This document shows positions 25,011 to 33,136 of a stretch of DNA of 52,291 bases, piece after piece. A program made the position numbers and the translations under genes. Origin of the DNA: Actinomycetota bacterium (GTDB lineage Bacteria > Actinomycetota > CADDZG01 > JAHWKV01); NCBI GenBank assembly GCA_019347715.1, contig JAHWKU010000014.1, positions 1 to 52,291 on the forward strand, read 5' to 3'. Each line of letters begins with the position of its first letter. The stretch's first letter is position 1. The notes below the pieces were generated by a model. The model had not been told where the DNA came from. It made no database searches and saw only the letters and a program-made list of their open reading frames with translations.

Positions 25011-25626
25011 CTGCGAAGAGATGTTTCTTCATTGCTTCGAAGAACTTGTCATAGACCTTGCCGTCATCCGAAGGAGGCAACTGGAGCTGGATATTGATGT
25101 TGATTGAGGGCGCCCGCACTTGCGGTTTCTGTGCGTCGGCCTTTCCATGGCTGGGGCTGAGTGGCTTCTCGTCGGATTCATGCTCCTCATCTTCTGCTGG
25201 GGATCCGACCTCATCGAAAGTGGCCGCCTTACAGAGCGTCTTAAATGTCCTGACGGCCAACATGATGGTCTTCTCCGCGTAGTCGGTATGTGTGGACACA
25301 AAGTTGCGGAGAGCCTCGTCGTCCTTGCGATAGGCGTCTGGGTAAACAGCAAATAGCTCCGAGTACGCGCTCTTGATAGCTGAAGCTAAGACGGCTCCGC
25401 CTTTGTCCTTATCTCGATATCTAACCCACAAGTCGGTAGGGGCGCCGTTAGCGTCGAGGAAGCCTAACGCCTTGAGGATCCGGATCAGGTACGAGTCGTT
25501 ACTACTCTTAAACCCGGTCGACTTGAGGTACTTGACAGTTACCTTGGTTGGCTTTCCAGCAGTTCGAATGTGTTGAAGAAAACGCGTGATTCCCGCCGGG
25601 TTCGGCGAGTACGGAACGTCTGCCAC
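24994..25626 (-). CDS. DUF5343-family protein
   Basis: A 210-residue protein whose first ~150 residues (VPYSPNPAGITRFLQHIRTA ... ALGFLDANGAPTDLWVRYRD) match the DUF5343 pattern, a winged-helix-like family of unknown function seen in defence and mobile regions. A charged linker (EDEEHESDEKPLSPSHGKAD) leads to a short C-terminal beta-rich segment (SININIQLQLPPSDDGKVYD) and a helix. GTG at 25626 is chosen because GGGAGGG lies 5 bases upstream. Coupled to the HEPN-motif gene, it may be its sensor or antitoxin; this is inference. Confidence 0.75.
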   Translation of the reverse strand: MADVPYSPNPAGITRFLQHIRTAGKPTKVTVKYLKSTGFKSSNDSYLIRILKALGFLDANGAPTDLWVRYRDKDKGGAVLASAIKSAYSELFAVYPDAYRKDDEALRNFVSTHTDYAEKTIMLAVRTFKTLCKAATFDEVGSPAEDEEHESDEKPLSPSHGKADAQKPQVRAPSININIQLQLPPSDDGKVYDKFFEAMKKHLFADEPEN

Positions 25627-25701
25627 TGTATCCCTCCCTGATTCTTGCCTCCACGCTAGCAGGGAGTTCTGACAATTCCCGTGGGAGGGCGACGAGGCCA
25701 C

Positions 25702-25730
25702 TTGCTCTTCATATTTGAATCAGTTATAAA
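25702..25730 (+). promoter_or_regulatory. Sigma70-type promoter for the winged-helix pair
   Basis: TTGCTC (25702-25707) and TATAAA (25725-25730) are spaced by exactly 17 bases, about 30 bases before the ATG at 25762. GGAGGG supplies a ribosome site. The promoter lies in the short gap shared with the divergent DUF5343 gene, so both could be controlled by the winged-helix protein. Confidence 0.7.
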
Positions 25731-25761
25731 GGTTAAGTGAGCTATCGAACGGAGGGAAGCC

Positions 25762-26139
25762 ATGGGTGATCTGAATTTGACCCTCGCCAAGGCCGTCCTT
25801 GCAGGCGCCGATGCAATGGCTAGGGTGTTAAGGGAAAGCCGGCTAGACATTCGGACGGAGTCCTTGTCCGAACACGACGCAGTGACCCGTGTCCTGGCAA
25901 AGCATCCGAAGCTGGGGCGGAGACAAGAGGAAGTCATCAGGATCCTGGAGTCGAAAGGAGAGGAAGGTACCAACACTGGGGTAATCGCACGGGCCATCGG
26001 CTACGACCAGCCGAACGTGTACTTGACGCTTCAGCATCTCATCCGGCTTGGGTTTGTTCGAAAGGACGATTCTCAGTCTCCTCATCGATACTACCTAGAC
26101 TGGCAACTCTTGGATGAGGAGGGCGAAGGTGGAGCTTGA
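25762..26139 (+). CDS. Winged-helix (MarR/ArsR-like) protein
   Basis: A 125-residue protein. The central part (RRQEEVIRILESKGEEGTNT ... AIGYDQPNVYLTLQHLIRLG) is a winged helix with recognition helix near QPNVYLTLQHL, followed by the wing (FVRKDDSQSPHRYYL). Likely a transcriptional regulator of its own two-gene unit and perhaps of the divergent DUF5343-HEPN genes. The N-terminal ~45 residues are of unknown role. Its end overlaps the next gene. Confidence 0.72.
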   Translation: MGDLNLTLAKAVLAGADAMARVLRESRLDIRTESLSEHDAVTRVLAKHPKLGRRQEEVIRILESKGEEGTNTGVIARAIGYDQPNVYLTLQHLIRLGFVRKDDSQSPHRYYLDWQLLDEEGEGGA

Positions 26140-26467
26140 ACTTCAACTCGACACAGCGATGTTCAACATCTACAGGCGAGCCAAGGCCGAAGCCGGGTAC
26201 AACGCCTCACGTTACCTCCAGATGCTCGACGGGCACCGCGGTCTAAAGACGGCCCAGATCCTGCTACATGCCGCCACTGTCTCGGAGGGATACGTCGCCT
26301 TGTGGGAAAAGAAGCGACTCGACCTGACCGTGGAAGCCCTAGTGATCCAACGGAGGTATCGAGAGCTTTTCACGGACGCGGAGATCGACATCGCCCACGA
26401 GCGACTCCGGCAGTACGGTTACAGAACCGATCGCTCAGCCGACGATAACCAGACGGAGCAGGGATGA
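26114..26467 (+). CDS. Small helical protein of unknown function paired with the winged-helix gene
   Basis: Up to 117 residues from the ATG at 26114; a GTG at 26129 (giving VELELQLDT) has GGAGGGCGAA just before it and may be the true start. The sequence LQMLDGHRGLKTAQILLHAA ... LTVEALVIQRRYRELFTDAE ... ERLRQYGY matches a domain I have seen in many uncharacterised proteins, often at C-termini of putative nucleases or regulators. No catalytic motif is visible. Overlap with the upstream gene indicates a two-gene operon, toxin-antitoxin-like in layout only. Confidence 0.65.
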   Translation: MRRAKVELELQLDTAMFNIYRRAKAEAGYNASRYLQMLDGHRGLKTAQILLHAATVSEGYVALWEKKRLDLTVEALVIQRRYRELFTDAEIDIAHERLRQYGYRTDRSADDNQTEQG

Positions 26468-26511
26468 CACATACTCACCGAAATTCGACTAACTACCGCT
26501 GAGGGGGACGC

Positions 26512-27759
26512 CTACTGTTCGCTGTGCGTCTCGATGTCGCCCGTTAGAGCGGCAAGTTTCAGTTTCGGCGACTGAACGGCAAGCCTCACTGCATTGAGCC
26601 GAGCCTCTTCGGCCTGATTGAAAGACATACTCCCTGTACTCGGTCCGAGAGTCAGCGCGACTGACGCCTGCCGAACCATTCCCACTGCCGCGAGGGTTGG
26701 GTCGAACACCGAGAACCAGAACAGCTCCCTCGGGTTTCCAGACACCTCAGTCGAGTAAAACTGTTCGATTCGGCTCGCGAAGTGCAGCTGCCTGGAGATC
26801 TGAGCCAAGCGTTCGATCATTTGAAGTACTACTTGCTGGGCCTTGGCCTCGGCTGCGAAAAGCCAGGCGTCGAGGACAGGCTTGGGGTTGATTGGAGGGG
26901 TGTTTGTCCGTCCGAGCCCGTTGGGAAGCGTAGTTACACCACCTGCAACTACGTTCCCCTTCCTGTCCTTGATTGGGGGATGGATTTCGAAGTGGACATG
27001 CGGCGGCGTCGTAATGGCATTGCCGGTGTTGCCGACATAGCCGATGACCGTTCCGCCTTCAACCCGAGCTCCGAGTTCAACTCCTTCGGCGTAGGCCGAT
27101 AGATGCGTGTAGTAGTAACCCGTTCCGTCATCCGCCGATACCCAAAGCGAAGTCCCACCCAAGGTGGTCTCGCCCTTGCCCGCAATCACTCCAGGCCCCG
27201 AAGCAACAATTGGAGTACCCATCGGAGCGAAGATGTCGGTTCCCTCGTGGAGGTGCGGCGGAGGACCCATTCGAGGGAAAAGCCAATCGTCTGAATACCA
27301 GACGGTTCCGGCAACCGGAAACGGCGGAGCTGCCAGGACCATAGCTTGCTCGAGTGGCATCCCCCTCTCCGTAAGAGGGGCCAAGATCTCAATGAGTTTG
27401 TTGGTATTGCGCGAAGGAGTTCTCGCGATCTGTGGAACCTCGAGAGGAAATCCCGGGACCGCCGTGGGAGGAGGTGGGGCCGGCGCAGAGGATGCCGGCG
27501 GGGGCTGAGTTGCAGAAGAATCTCCCCCGCCTCCGGACCCGCTGCCACCACCGCCACCGCCTCCAGATGGGGGTGGCTGGGGAGGAGGCTCATCCGAAGG
27601 AGAAGGGGACGGAGATGGAGAGGGTTGGGGATCTATAGGGGAAAGCGAAGGGATCGGGGTGGGAAGCTGAGCTCCAACGGGCGAGCCAGACGCGAAGAGC
27701 AGGAGAGCGGCGAGCACTCCCACACAACTGATCAGGTAGCGACGTTTGATTCGTAGCAT
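26512..27759 (-). CDS. Secreted M23-family peptidase (LytM-like)
   Basis: A 415-residue exported protein acting on, or regulating enzymes of, peptidoglycan. A signal peptide or anchor (RYLISCVGVLAALLLFASGS) is followed by a Pro/Ser/Gly-rich linker to about residue 110. The M23 domain contains the zinc ligands HEGTD and HVHFEIHP with GNTGNA before the latter. The C-terminal ~130 residues are a separate helical region of unknown role. Catalytic residues look intact. It ends 45 bases from the convergent accessory genes and probably marks the return to core chromosome. Confidence 0.88.
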   Translation of the reverse strand: MLRIKRRYLISCVGVLAALLLFASGSPVGAQLPTPIPSLSPIDPQPSPSPSPSPSDEPPPQPPPSGGGGGGGSGSGGGGDSSATQPPPASSAPAPPPPTAVPGFPLEVPQIARTPSRNTNKLIEILAPLTERGMPLEQAMVLAAPPFPVAGTVWYSDDWLFPRMGPPPHLHEGTDIFAPMGTPIVASGPGVIAGKGETTLGGTSLWVSADDGTGYYYTHLSAYAEGVELGARVEGGTVIGYVGNTGNAITTPPHVHFEIHPPIKDRKGNVVAGGVTTLPNGLGRTNTPPINPKPVLDAWLFAAEAKAQQVVLQMIERLAQISRQLHFASRIEQFYSTEVSGNPRELFWFSVFDPTLAAVGMVRQASVALTLGPSTGSMSFNQAEEARLNAVRLAVQSPKLKLAALTGDIETHSEQ

Positions 27760-27835
27760 CTAGGGTTTATATCGGCATGCCTGAGACAAGCTTGGAGATA
27801 CGGATGATAACCAATACGACCACGAGCGTTCCCCT

Positions 27836-28789
27836 TTGGGCATCTCCGAGCTAACGGGGGTGGTCCTCTCCGCAGGAGAGGGCACCCGCATGAAGCCCCT
27901 TTCCAACGAGCGTCCCAAGGCTCTCATGCCGATCCTCGATGTGCCTCAGATGTCGTGGCATCTCTCGGCGCTCAGTACCTGGGGAGTGAGCAACCTCTGG
28001 GTTAACTGCCATTTCGACGTGGACATGATCCAGGCAGAGGTTCATCGTCTGACGGAAACCCTCGGGATCGAAGCGGGAATCTCGTTCGAAGAGAAGGAAC
28101 CGCTGGGAACCGCTGGGGCGTTGCGCAAGCTCTCCCATCAGCTGACCGACACCATACTGGTCGTCAATTCCGACATCGCCTGTGACGTTCCGCTCGAGAG
28201 GCTGCTCGAAGCTCATCGGTCTTCGGGCGCTCTGGCTACTCTGCTTGCGATCCCGTCTTCCGACCGGGCCGATCTCGTCGTGGAGGAGGGATGGGTCACC
28301 GGTCTGATAAATAGGCAAGATCTCTGGCAGACAGGCCATATCTACGGAGGGATGGGAGTCTTCGACAAGAAGGTGCTGGATCTCATCCCCTCGGACGATC
28401 CGAGCGGCCTCTACGAAACTGTTTTCCTGCGAGGAATGGAAGCCAGCCACCCCTTCGCGGCGCTCGAATGGGACGGTTACTGGATGGACGTTGGGAATCC
28501 CTCGGCTCTCCTTCGCATCAACCTCGACACTCTCTCGGGAGGATTCGACCGAAGCCGCCGTCCAGTGGGCCTTAGTGGTCCTGCCGTTAGGGACGACGCG
28601 ACGGCATTCGTGGGGGCCGAAGCTGTGGTGGAAGAAGTGGAGCTTCGGCACAGTGTGGTTGGAAGAGGAAGTCGAACCGAGCCGGGGTCCAAGCTCGAAA
28701 GATGCGTGGTTTGGGATGGTGCCCAGGTCGCGCGCGGGCACTATCGAAATTCCATCATCACGGGATTTGCCGTGGTTGAGGTCGATTAA
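27836..28789 (+). CDS. Sugar-phosphate nucleotidyltransferase (NDP-sugar synthase)
   Basis: A 317-residue enzyme of the glucose-1-phosphate thymidylyl / mannose-1-phosphate guanylyltransferase family, which activates a sugar phosphate with an NTP. Motifs: the nucleotide loop VVLSAGEGTRMKPLS, RPKALMPI with the conserved Lys, VVNSDIACDV with the metal-binding Asp, and a C-terminal left-handed-helix-like stretch (AVVEEVELRHSVVGRGSRTE). The base and sugar used cannot be told. The TTG start at 27836 is the best available but has no clear ribosome site. Its stop shares TTAA with the convergent htpX stop. Confidence 0.82.
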   Translation: MGISELTGVVLSAGEGTRMKPLSNERPKALMPILDVPQMSWHLSALSTWGVSNLWVNCHFDVDMIQAEVHRLTETLGIEAGISFEEKEPLGTAGALRKLSHQLTDTILVVNSDIACDVPLERLLEAHRSSGALATLLAIPSSDRADLVVEEGWVTGLINRQDLWQTGHIYGGMGVFDKKVLDLIPSDDPSGLYETVFLRGMEASHPFAALEWDGYWMDVGNPSALLRINLDTLSGGFDRSRRPVGLSGPAVRDDATAFVGAEAVVEEVELRHSVVGRGSRTEPGSKLERCVVWDGAQVARGHYRNSIITGFAVVEVD

Positions 28790-29631
28790 CCCACTCGCCC
28801 GATCATCGCTTCGAGGCGCTGCACTCTCTCCTGCGTTGGAGGGTGAGTGGAAAACCACTTCGCAACGTCACGTCCTCTGAGTGGATTGATGATGAACATG
28901 GGAGCCGCAGACGGGTTTACCGGCATCGGAACCTGCTTGGCGTACTGCTCGATCTTCCCGAGCGCGCTGGCCAAACTTTCCGGCCTGCCCGATAGCCGGG
29001 CTCCGGTCGCGTCTGCATGGAACTCACGCGCTCTCGAGATGGCCATCTGAATAATCAGGGCGGCGAAACCGGCAAGCATGGAGGTAAGGATGACTCCTAT
29101 GTAGCCGATCGGATTGCGTTCGTCCCTGCCGAAGATCGCCGTCCATCGGGCGAGTATTCCGATATAGGAAATCGCACCGGCAATGGTGGCGGCTACTGAG
29201 GAGATCAGGATGTCGCGGTTCGAGATGTGAGCGAGCTCGTGAGCAATGACCCCTTCGAGCTCGTCACGGCTGAGGAAACGCATGAGACCTTGGGTGACTG
29301 CAACCGCTGAGTGCTCCGGGTTGCGTCCAGTCGCAAACGCGTTGGGCTGGTCCGAAGGAATGAGGTACAACCTCGGCATCGGCAGGTTCCCCACCTGACA
29401 CAGACTTCTCACTGAAGCGTATAGATCGGGAGCCTCAGCCTCCGAGACCGGCTTGGCCTTACTCATCTTGAGAGCAATGCGATCGCTGAACCAGTAAGCA
29501 GCGAAATTCATGACCCCTGCAAGGATCAATCCAATCAGGGCACCGTTAGTTCCCGCGATGAGGGCGCCGAGCCCCACCAGGAGCCCGGCTAAAGCTCCGA
29601 GCAGAACGGTGGTCTTGATCCGGTTATCCAT
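28786..29631 (-). CDS. htpX: Membrane zinc metalloprotease HtpX
   Basis: A 281-residue M48 metalloprotease that degrades damaged membrane proteins in the cytoplasmic membrane. Two N-terminal helices (VLLGALAGLLVGLGALIAG and LIGLILAGVMNFAAYW) are followed by the zinc motif HELAHISNRD and two further hydrophobic segments; the later zinc Glu lies in SRAREFHAD. The ending (STHPPTQERVQRLEAMIG) is typical. Often induced by envelope stress; no specific control site is visible here. Confidence 0.93.
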   Translation of the reverse strand: MDNRIKTTVLLGALAGLLVGLGALIAGTNGALIGLILAGVMNFAAYWFSDRIALKMSKAKPVSEAEAPDLYASVRSLCQVGNLPMPRLYLIPSDQPNAFATGRNPEHSAVAVTQGLMRFLSRDELEGVIAHELAHISNRDILISSVAATIAGAISYIGILARWTAIFGRDERNPIGYIGVILTSMLAGFAALIIQMAISRAREFHADATGARLSGRPESLASALGKIEQYAKQVPMPVNPSAAPMFIINPLRGRDVAKWFSTHPPTQERVQRLEAMIGRVG

Positions 29632-29679
29632 CGTTGATCACCCTGGGTACAAGTTTAGGCGAAGCAGATTGATAGGTAG

Positions 29680-30069
29680 TCACGGAATGGCAAGGAGCCC
29701 GCGCGCGGTAGGAGCGAGGCTATCGAAGTCCGCCTTAGACACGAAGGCATCAACCGCCGACTCCTGGGAAGCCTCCATGCTGATGGGATGGGCCGAGAAC
29801 ATGAGAATCTTGGCCGTCGGACAAGCCTCCTTGATGAAGTGCGCAGCCTCGAGACCCATCAGGGGTCCTTCGATGACGTGATCGAGAATCACGAGTGCGG
29901 GTTGGAGTTCTTTGGCCAGGCGTATGGCCTCGTAGGCGTTGTCAGCTTCTCCAACGATTTCCATCTGACCCTCTTCGAGAGTGACCCGGATGAGAAACCG
30001 CATGTCGGGATCATCTTCGACTATGGCCAGAACGCGCGGAGCCGGGGAGGTAGAGAAACTCTGGTCAAT
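29680..30069 (-). CDS. Stand-alone receiver (response regulator) domain without an ordinary start codon
   Basis: A single REC domain of about 129 residues. The acidic pocket (VEDDPD), phosphoacceptor Asp (VILDHV), the Ser of MFSAH and the Lys of FVSKAD are all present, so it should be phosphorylatable. The first ATG (30003) would delete strand 1 and the acidic pair. Upstream in the same frame, back to the nuoN stop, there is no ATG, GTG or TTG. I placed the start at ATT 30069, which has GAGG 11 bases upstream; ATT 30087 and CTG 30030 are alternatives. No output domain or kinase is adjacent. Confidence 0.6.
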   Translation of the reverse strand: MDQSFSTSPAPRVLAIVEDDPDMRFLIRVTLEEGQMEIVGEADNAYEAIRLAKELQPALVILDHVIEGPLMGLEAAHFIKEACPTAKILMFSAHPISMEASQESAVDAFVSKADFDSLAPTARGLLAIP

Positions 30070-30129
30070 TGTCGTGATTTCCTCAATTCGGTCGAGCCTT
30101 GAGAGTAACCGGAAAGAGGCGGCCCCGTT

Positions 30130-31611
30130 TTAGCCTCCGGCCGCGGCCCTCGCAAGGGCGCCGAAGATGTCGGGCAAGATCCCTATCAGCACAACGACAA
30201 TCGCTGAAAGCGCGATAGCGGAGCTGAGCATCCATGGAATCTCGATGCGCCTGGTCTCGGTAGGCGCGGCAAAGACCATCTGACGGGGGACCGCCGCGTA
30301 GTAGAAGAGAGCGATGACGGTATTGATCGCCATTATCGCTGCCAGCCAATATGCCCCTCCATCGATTAGAGCGCGGAAAACAAAGAACTTGGCAGCCCAC
30401 CCGGCGAGTGGGGGGATCCCCGCCAGGGAGAAGAGAAACATGGTCATGGCGATGGCGAGACCTGGCGAACGGGCAGACAGTCCCGCGTAATCGGAGACGA
30501 AATACCCCCCACCCCGCCTCCCGTATGCAATGGCACAGGCGAATGCTCCGGTTTCCATAAATGCATAGATGAGCAGGTAAACGATCGAAGCCTGGAAGGC
30601 AATGGCGTTGAGTTCGGGAGTGCCCACGCCGACCACGGCGAGGGGGATGAGGATATAACCGGCTTGTCCGATCGAGGAATATGCGAGCAGCCGGATGATG
30701 TGTTTCTGTTGGATCGCAACGAGGTTGCCGAAGGTCATCGTCAGCACCGCTACCGCCGCCAAGAATGGGCGCCAGATGTCGGCAAGGCCAAGGAACCCAA
30801 TGAACAGTATCTGCAGCAAGCCGACAAAGCCCGCAGTTTTGGATGCGACGGACAAAAACGCTGCGATGGGAACCGGGGCCCCCTCGTAGGTATCCGGCAC
30901 CCACCACTGAAAGGGAAACGCCGAGATTTTGAAGCCAAAGCCTACGAGGATGAACAGAATGCTGAGGATCGCCACCTCTCTTAGGGGCGGGAATTGAGTC
31001 AACGAAGATGCGATCCCTACCAGGCTGGTCTGCCCGGTAACGCCATAGACGAGAGACATCCCGAAAAGCATGATCGCGGTCGACAGCACTCCGAAAAGGA
31101 AGAACTTGAGAGCTGCCTCGTTGGACTTTAGGTCTCGTTTCCTGAGACCGACGAGGACGAACGAGGGAAGAGATATCAATTCCAAAGACACGAAGATCGC
31201 GACGAGATCACGACTCGAGGCAATCGTCATCATCCCCAATAAGGAGCAGAGCAAAAGGAAGTAGTACTCCCCGTGGTGGATCTCATCGTCTTTGAGGTAG
31301 TCATGAGACAGTGCCAGAGTAAGAAGCGCCGCGAGCAGGAAGATGACTTTGAACAGGACGGCGAAGGAATCCACCACGAACATACCGCTCAGAGTTATCC
31401 GCACATCCCCTACTAGGAAAAGCGTCGCCCCCAGCGCGGCGAGAAGGCCGAGAGCGGAAACGGGCATCATGAGTCCCTTTTTGTCTTGGGGAAGCATGAG
31501 GTCGATTAGGAGCACGCCGCTGATAACGGCAACCAGTATCAGTTCGGGTGCCAGCGCGACAAGATCTACACCGGGGGCCACAAATTCTCGCGCGCCCTGG
31601 ACCAGGGTCAT
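30130..31611 (-). CDS. nuoN: NADH-quinone oxidoreductase-like subunit N (cluster 1)
   Basis: A 493-residue antiporter-like proton-pumping subunit of the complex I membrane arm. About 14 helices; the conserved lysine-containing half-channel appears in FGFKISAFPFQWWVPDTYEG. It is the last gene of the 11-gene cluster and starts inside the nuoM stop (ATGA). The pathway role is ion translocation driven by quinone reduction. Confidence 0.95.
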   Translation of the reverse strand: MTLVQGAREFVAPGVDLVALAPELILVAVISGVLLIDLMLPQDKKGLMMPVSALGLLAALGATLFLVGDVRITLSGMFVVDSFAVLFKVIFLLAALLTLALSHDYLKDDEIHHGEYYFLLLCSLLGMMTIASSRDLVAIFVSLELISLPSFVLVGLRKRDLKSNEAALKFFLFGVLSTAIMLFGMSLVYGVTGQTSLVGIASSLTQFPPLREVAILSILFILVGFGFKISAFPFQWWVPDTYEGAPVPIAAFLSVASKTAGFVGLLQILFIGFLGLADIWRPFLAAVAVLTMTFGNLVAIQQKHIIRLLAYSSIGQAGYILIPLAVVGVGTPELNAIAFQASIVYLLIYAFMETGAFACAIAYGRRGGGYFVSDYAGLSARSPGLAIAMTMFLFSLAGIPPLAGWAAKFFVFRALIDGGAYWLAAIMAINTVIALFYYAAVPRQMVFAAPTETRRIEIPWMLSSAIALSAIVVVLIGILPDIFGALARAAAGG

Positions 31612-33125
31612 CTACCTATAGCCTCGATCAGTCGTAGCACTGAGTCGTTGGTGACTCCGAAGACGATGCTCGGCATCACTCCGAGAAGCAGTATCAATAC
31701 CAGCAGAGGAGCCCACGACGCCATCTCCAAAGGATGAACGTCCTCGAAGACCTTGCCCTCCCACTTGGCCGGAACCGTCCCGAGGTTCACCCGCTGAAGC
31801 ATCCACAGGAAATAGCCTGCGGTGAGGATGGTGCCAACACCGCCGGCGACCATGAACACCCTGAAGGTTCCGGTGTTCAGACCTTCGATCGGACTGTAGG
31901 CGGCGAGAAGCGCCATCACCTCACCCCAGAATCCCGCCAGGCCCGGCAGCCCCAGCGACGCGATTGCCGAATAGGCAAGAAGGCCTCCGAGCATGGGCAG
32001 CTGATGGATCATCCCGCCAAGTTCCGGAATGTCCCTGGTGTGATAGCGCTCGTGAATAGAGCCCGCAAGGAAGAAGAGCATGCCTGTGATGACTCCGTGG
32101 GAGATCATTCCGTAAATCGCGGCATTGAAGCCGATGTCCGTCATCGTGGCGATGCCAAGCATCACAAACCCCATGTGTCCGACAGAGCTGAACGCGATCA
32201 TTCTCTTCAGATCGACTTGAGCCAGACAGTTGAGCGCTCCATAGATGATCGCGATCACGGCTAAGGCGCCGATCAGAGGAGCGAAGGTCATGGCTGCGTC
32301 CGGAAGGATAGGGATCGAAATCCTGAGAAAACCGTAAGTGCCCATCTTCAGGAGGATGGCGGCCAGCAGCACGCTTCCTATGGTTGGGGCTTCGGTATGA
32401 GCGTCGGGAAGCCACGTGTGAAACGGCCACATCGGAACCTTGATCGCAAACCCAAGGAACAGACCGAAGAAGATGAGGTTCGCGAGCCCGCGACTGATAT
32501 CCAGGACACCGCCACTTTGGAGCTGAATCATGTCAAAGGTGTTCGGTTCGCTTTGGAAATACAAAGCCAGGAACCCTAGGAGCATGAACACGCTTCCAAA
32601 CAACGTATAGAGGAAGAACTTGATCGCGGCGTATTCGCGCTTGGGGCCGCCCCATAAGCCGATGAGGAAGTACATCGGAACAAGGACCAGTTCCCAGAAG
32701 ATAAAGAAGAGAACGAGGTCGAGCGCGACGAATGTCCCGGCCATACCGGTCTCGAGAAGAAGACACAGGGCAAGAAAGACCTTCGGGTTATGGGGCTCGG
32801 GCAAATGCCACAGCGCGTAGATCATGCATAGGAAAGTCACGAGAAAGGTGAGCAGCAGAAGAGGCATCGAAATGCCGTCGACTCCTATGTGGTAGTTGGC
32901 GTTGATCGAAGGTATCCACGGAATGTTCTTCTCGAATTGGATTCCACCGGAGGCCCTGTAGGGGCCAAGAAGCATGATGCCGAGTAGCAGTGGGGCTCCA
33001 GTGAAGACCAGCGAGACAACCTTGATTCCCATCTCACTGCTGCGAGGCAGAAGTACGAGAATCGCCGCCCCCACGATCGGCAAAAACACCGCCCAGGTCA
33101 CGCCCCATTCCATGAGCCAGTCCAT
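31608..33125 (-). CDS. nuoM: NADH-quinone oxidoreductase-like subunit M (cluster 1)
   Basis: A 505-residue antiporter-like subunit. The key glutamate of helix 5 is in FFIFWELVLVPMYFLIGLWG, and the central Lys/His region in IKVPMWPFHTWLPDAHTEAP. The ATG at 33125 is preferred to a TTG one codon earlier because GGAGG is 4 bases away. It lies 11 bases after nuoL and overlaps nuoN. Confidence 0.95.
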   Translation of the reverse strand: MDWLMEWGVTWAVFLPIVGAAILVLLPRSSEMGIKVVSLVFTGAPLLLGIMLLGPYRASGGIQFEKNIPWIPSINANYHIGVDGISMPLLLLTFLVTFLCMIYALWHLPEPHNPKVFLALCLLLETGMAGTFVALDLVLFFIFWELVLVPMYFLIGLWGGPKREYAAIKFFLYTLFGSVFMLLGFLALYFQSEPNTFDMIQLQSGGVLDISRGLANLIFFGLFLGFAIKVPMWPFHTWLPDAHTEAPTIGSVLLAAILLKMGTYGFLRISIPILPDAAMTFAPLIGALAVIAIIYGALNCLAQVDLKRMIAFSSVGHMGFVMLGIATMTDIGFNAAIYGMISHGVITGMLFFLAGSIHERYHTRDIPELGGMIHQLPMLGGLLAYSAIASLGLPGLAGFWGEVMALLAAYSPIEGLNTGTFRVFMVAGGVGTILTAGYFLWMLQRVNLGTVPAKWEGKVFEDVHPLEMASWAPLLVLILLLGVMPSIVFGVTNDSVLRLIEAIGR

Positions 33126-33136
33126 CAAACCTCCGA

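Noticed and set aside
28786..28789. Convergent stops sharing TTAA between the nucleotidyltransferase and htpX genes
   Set aside because: A compact arrangement but common enough in bacteria; no further significance seen.
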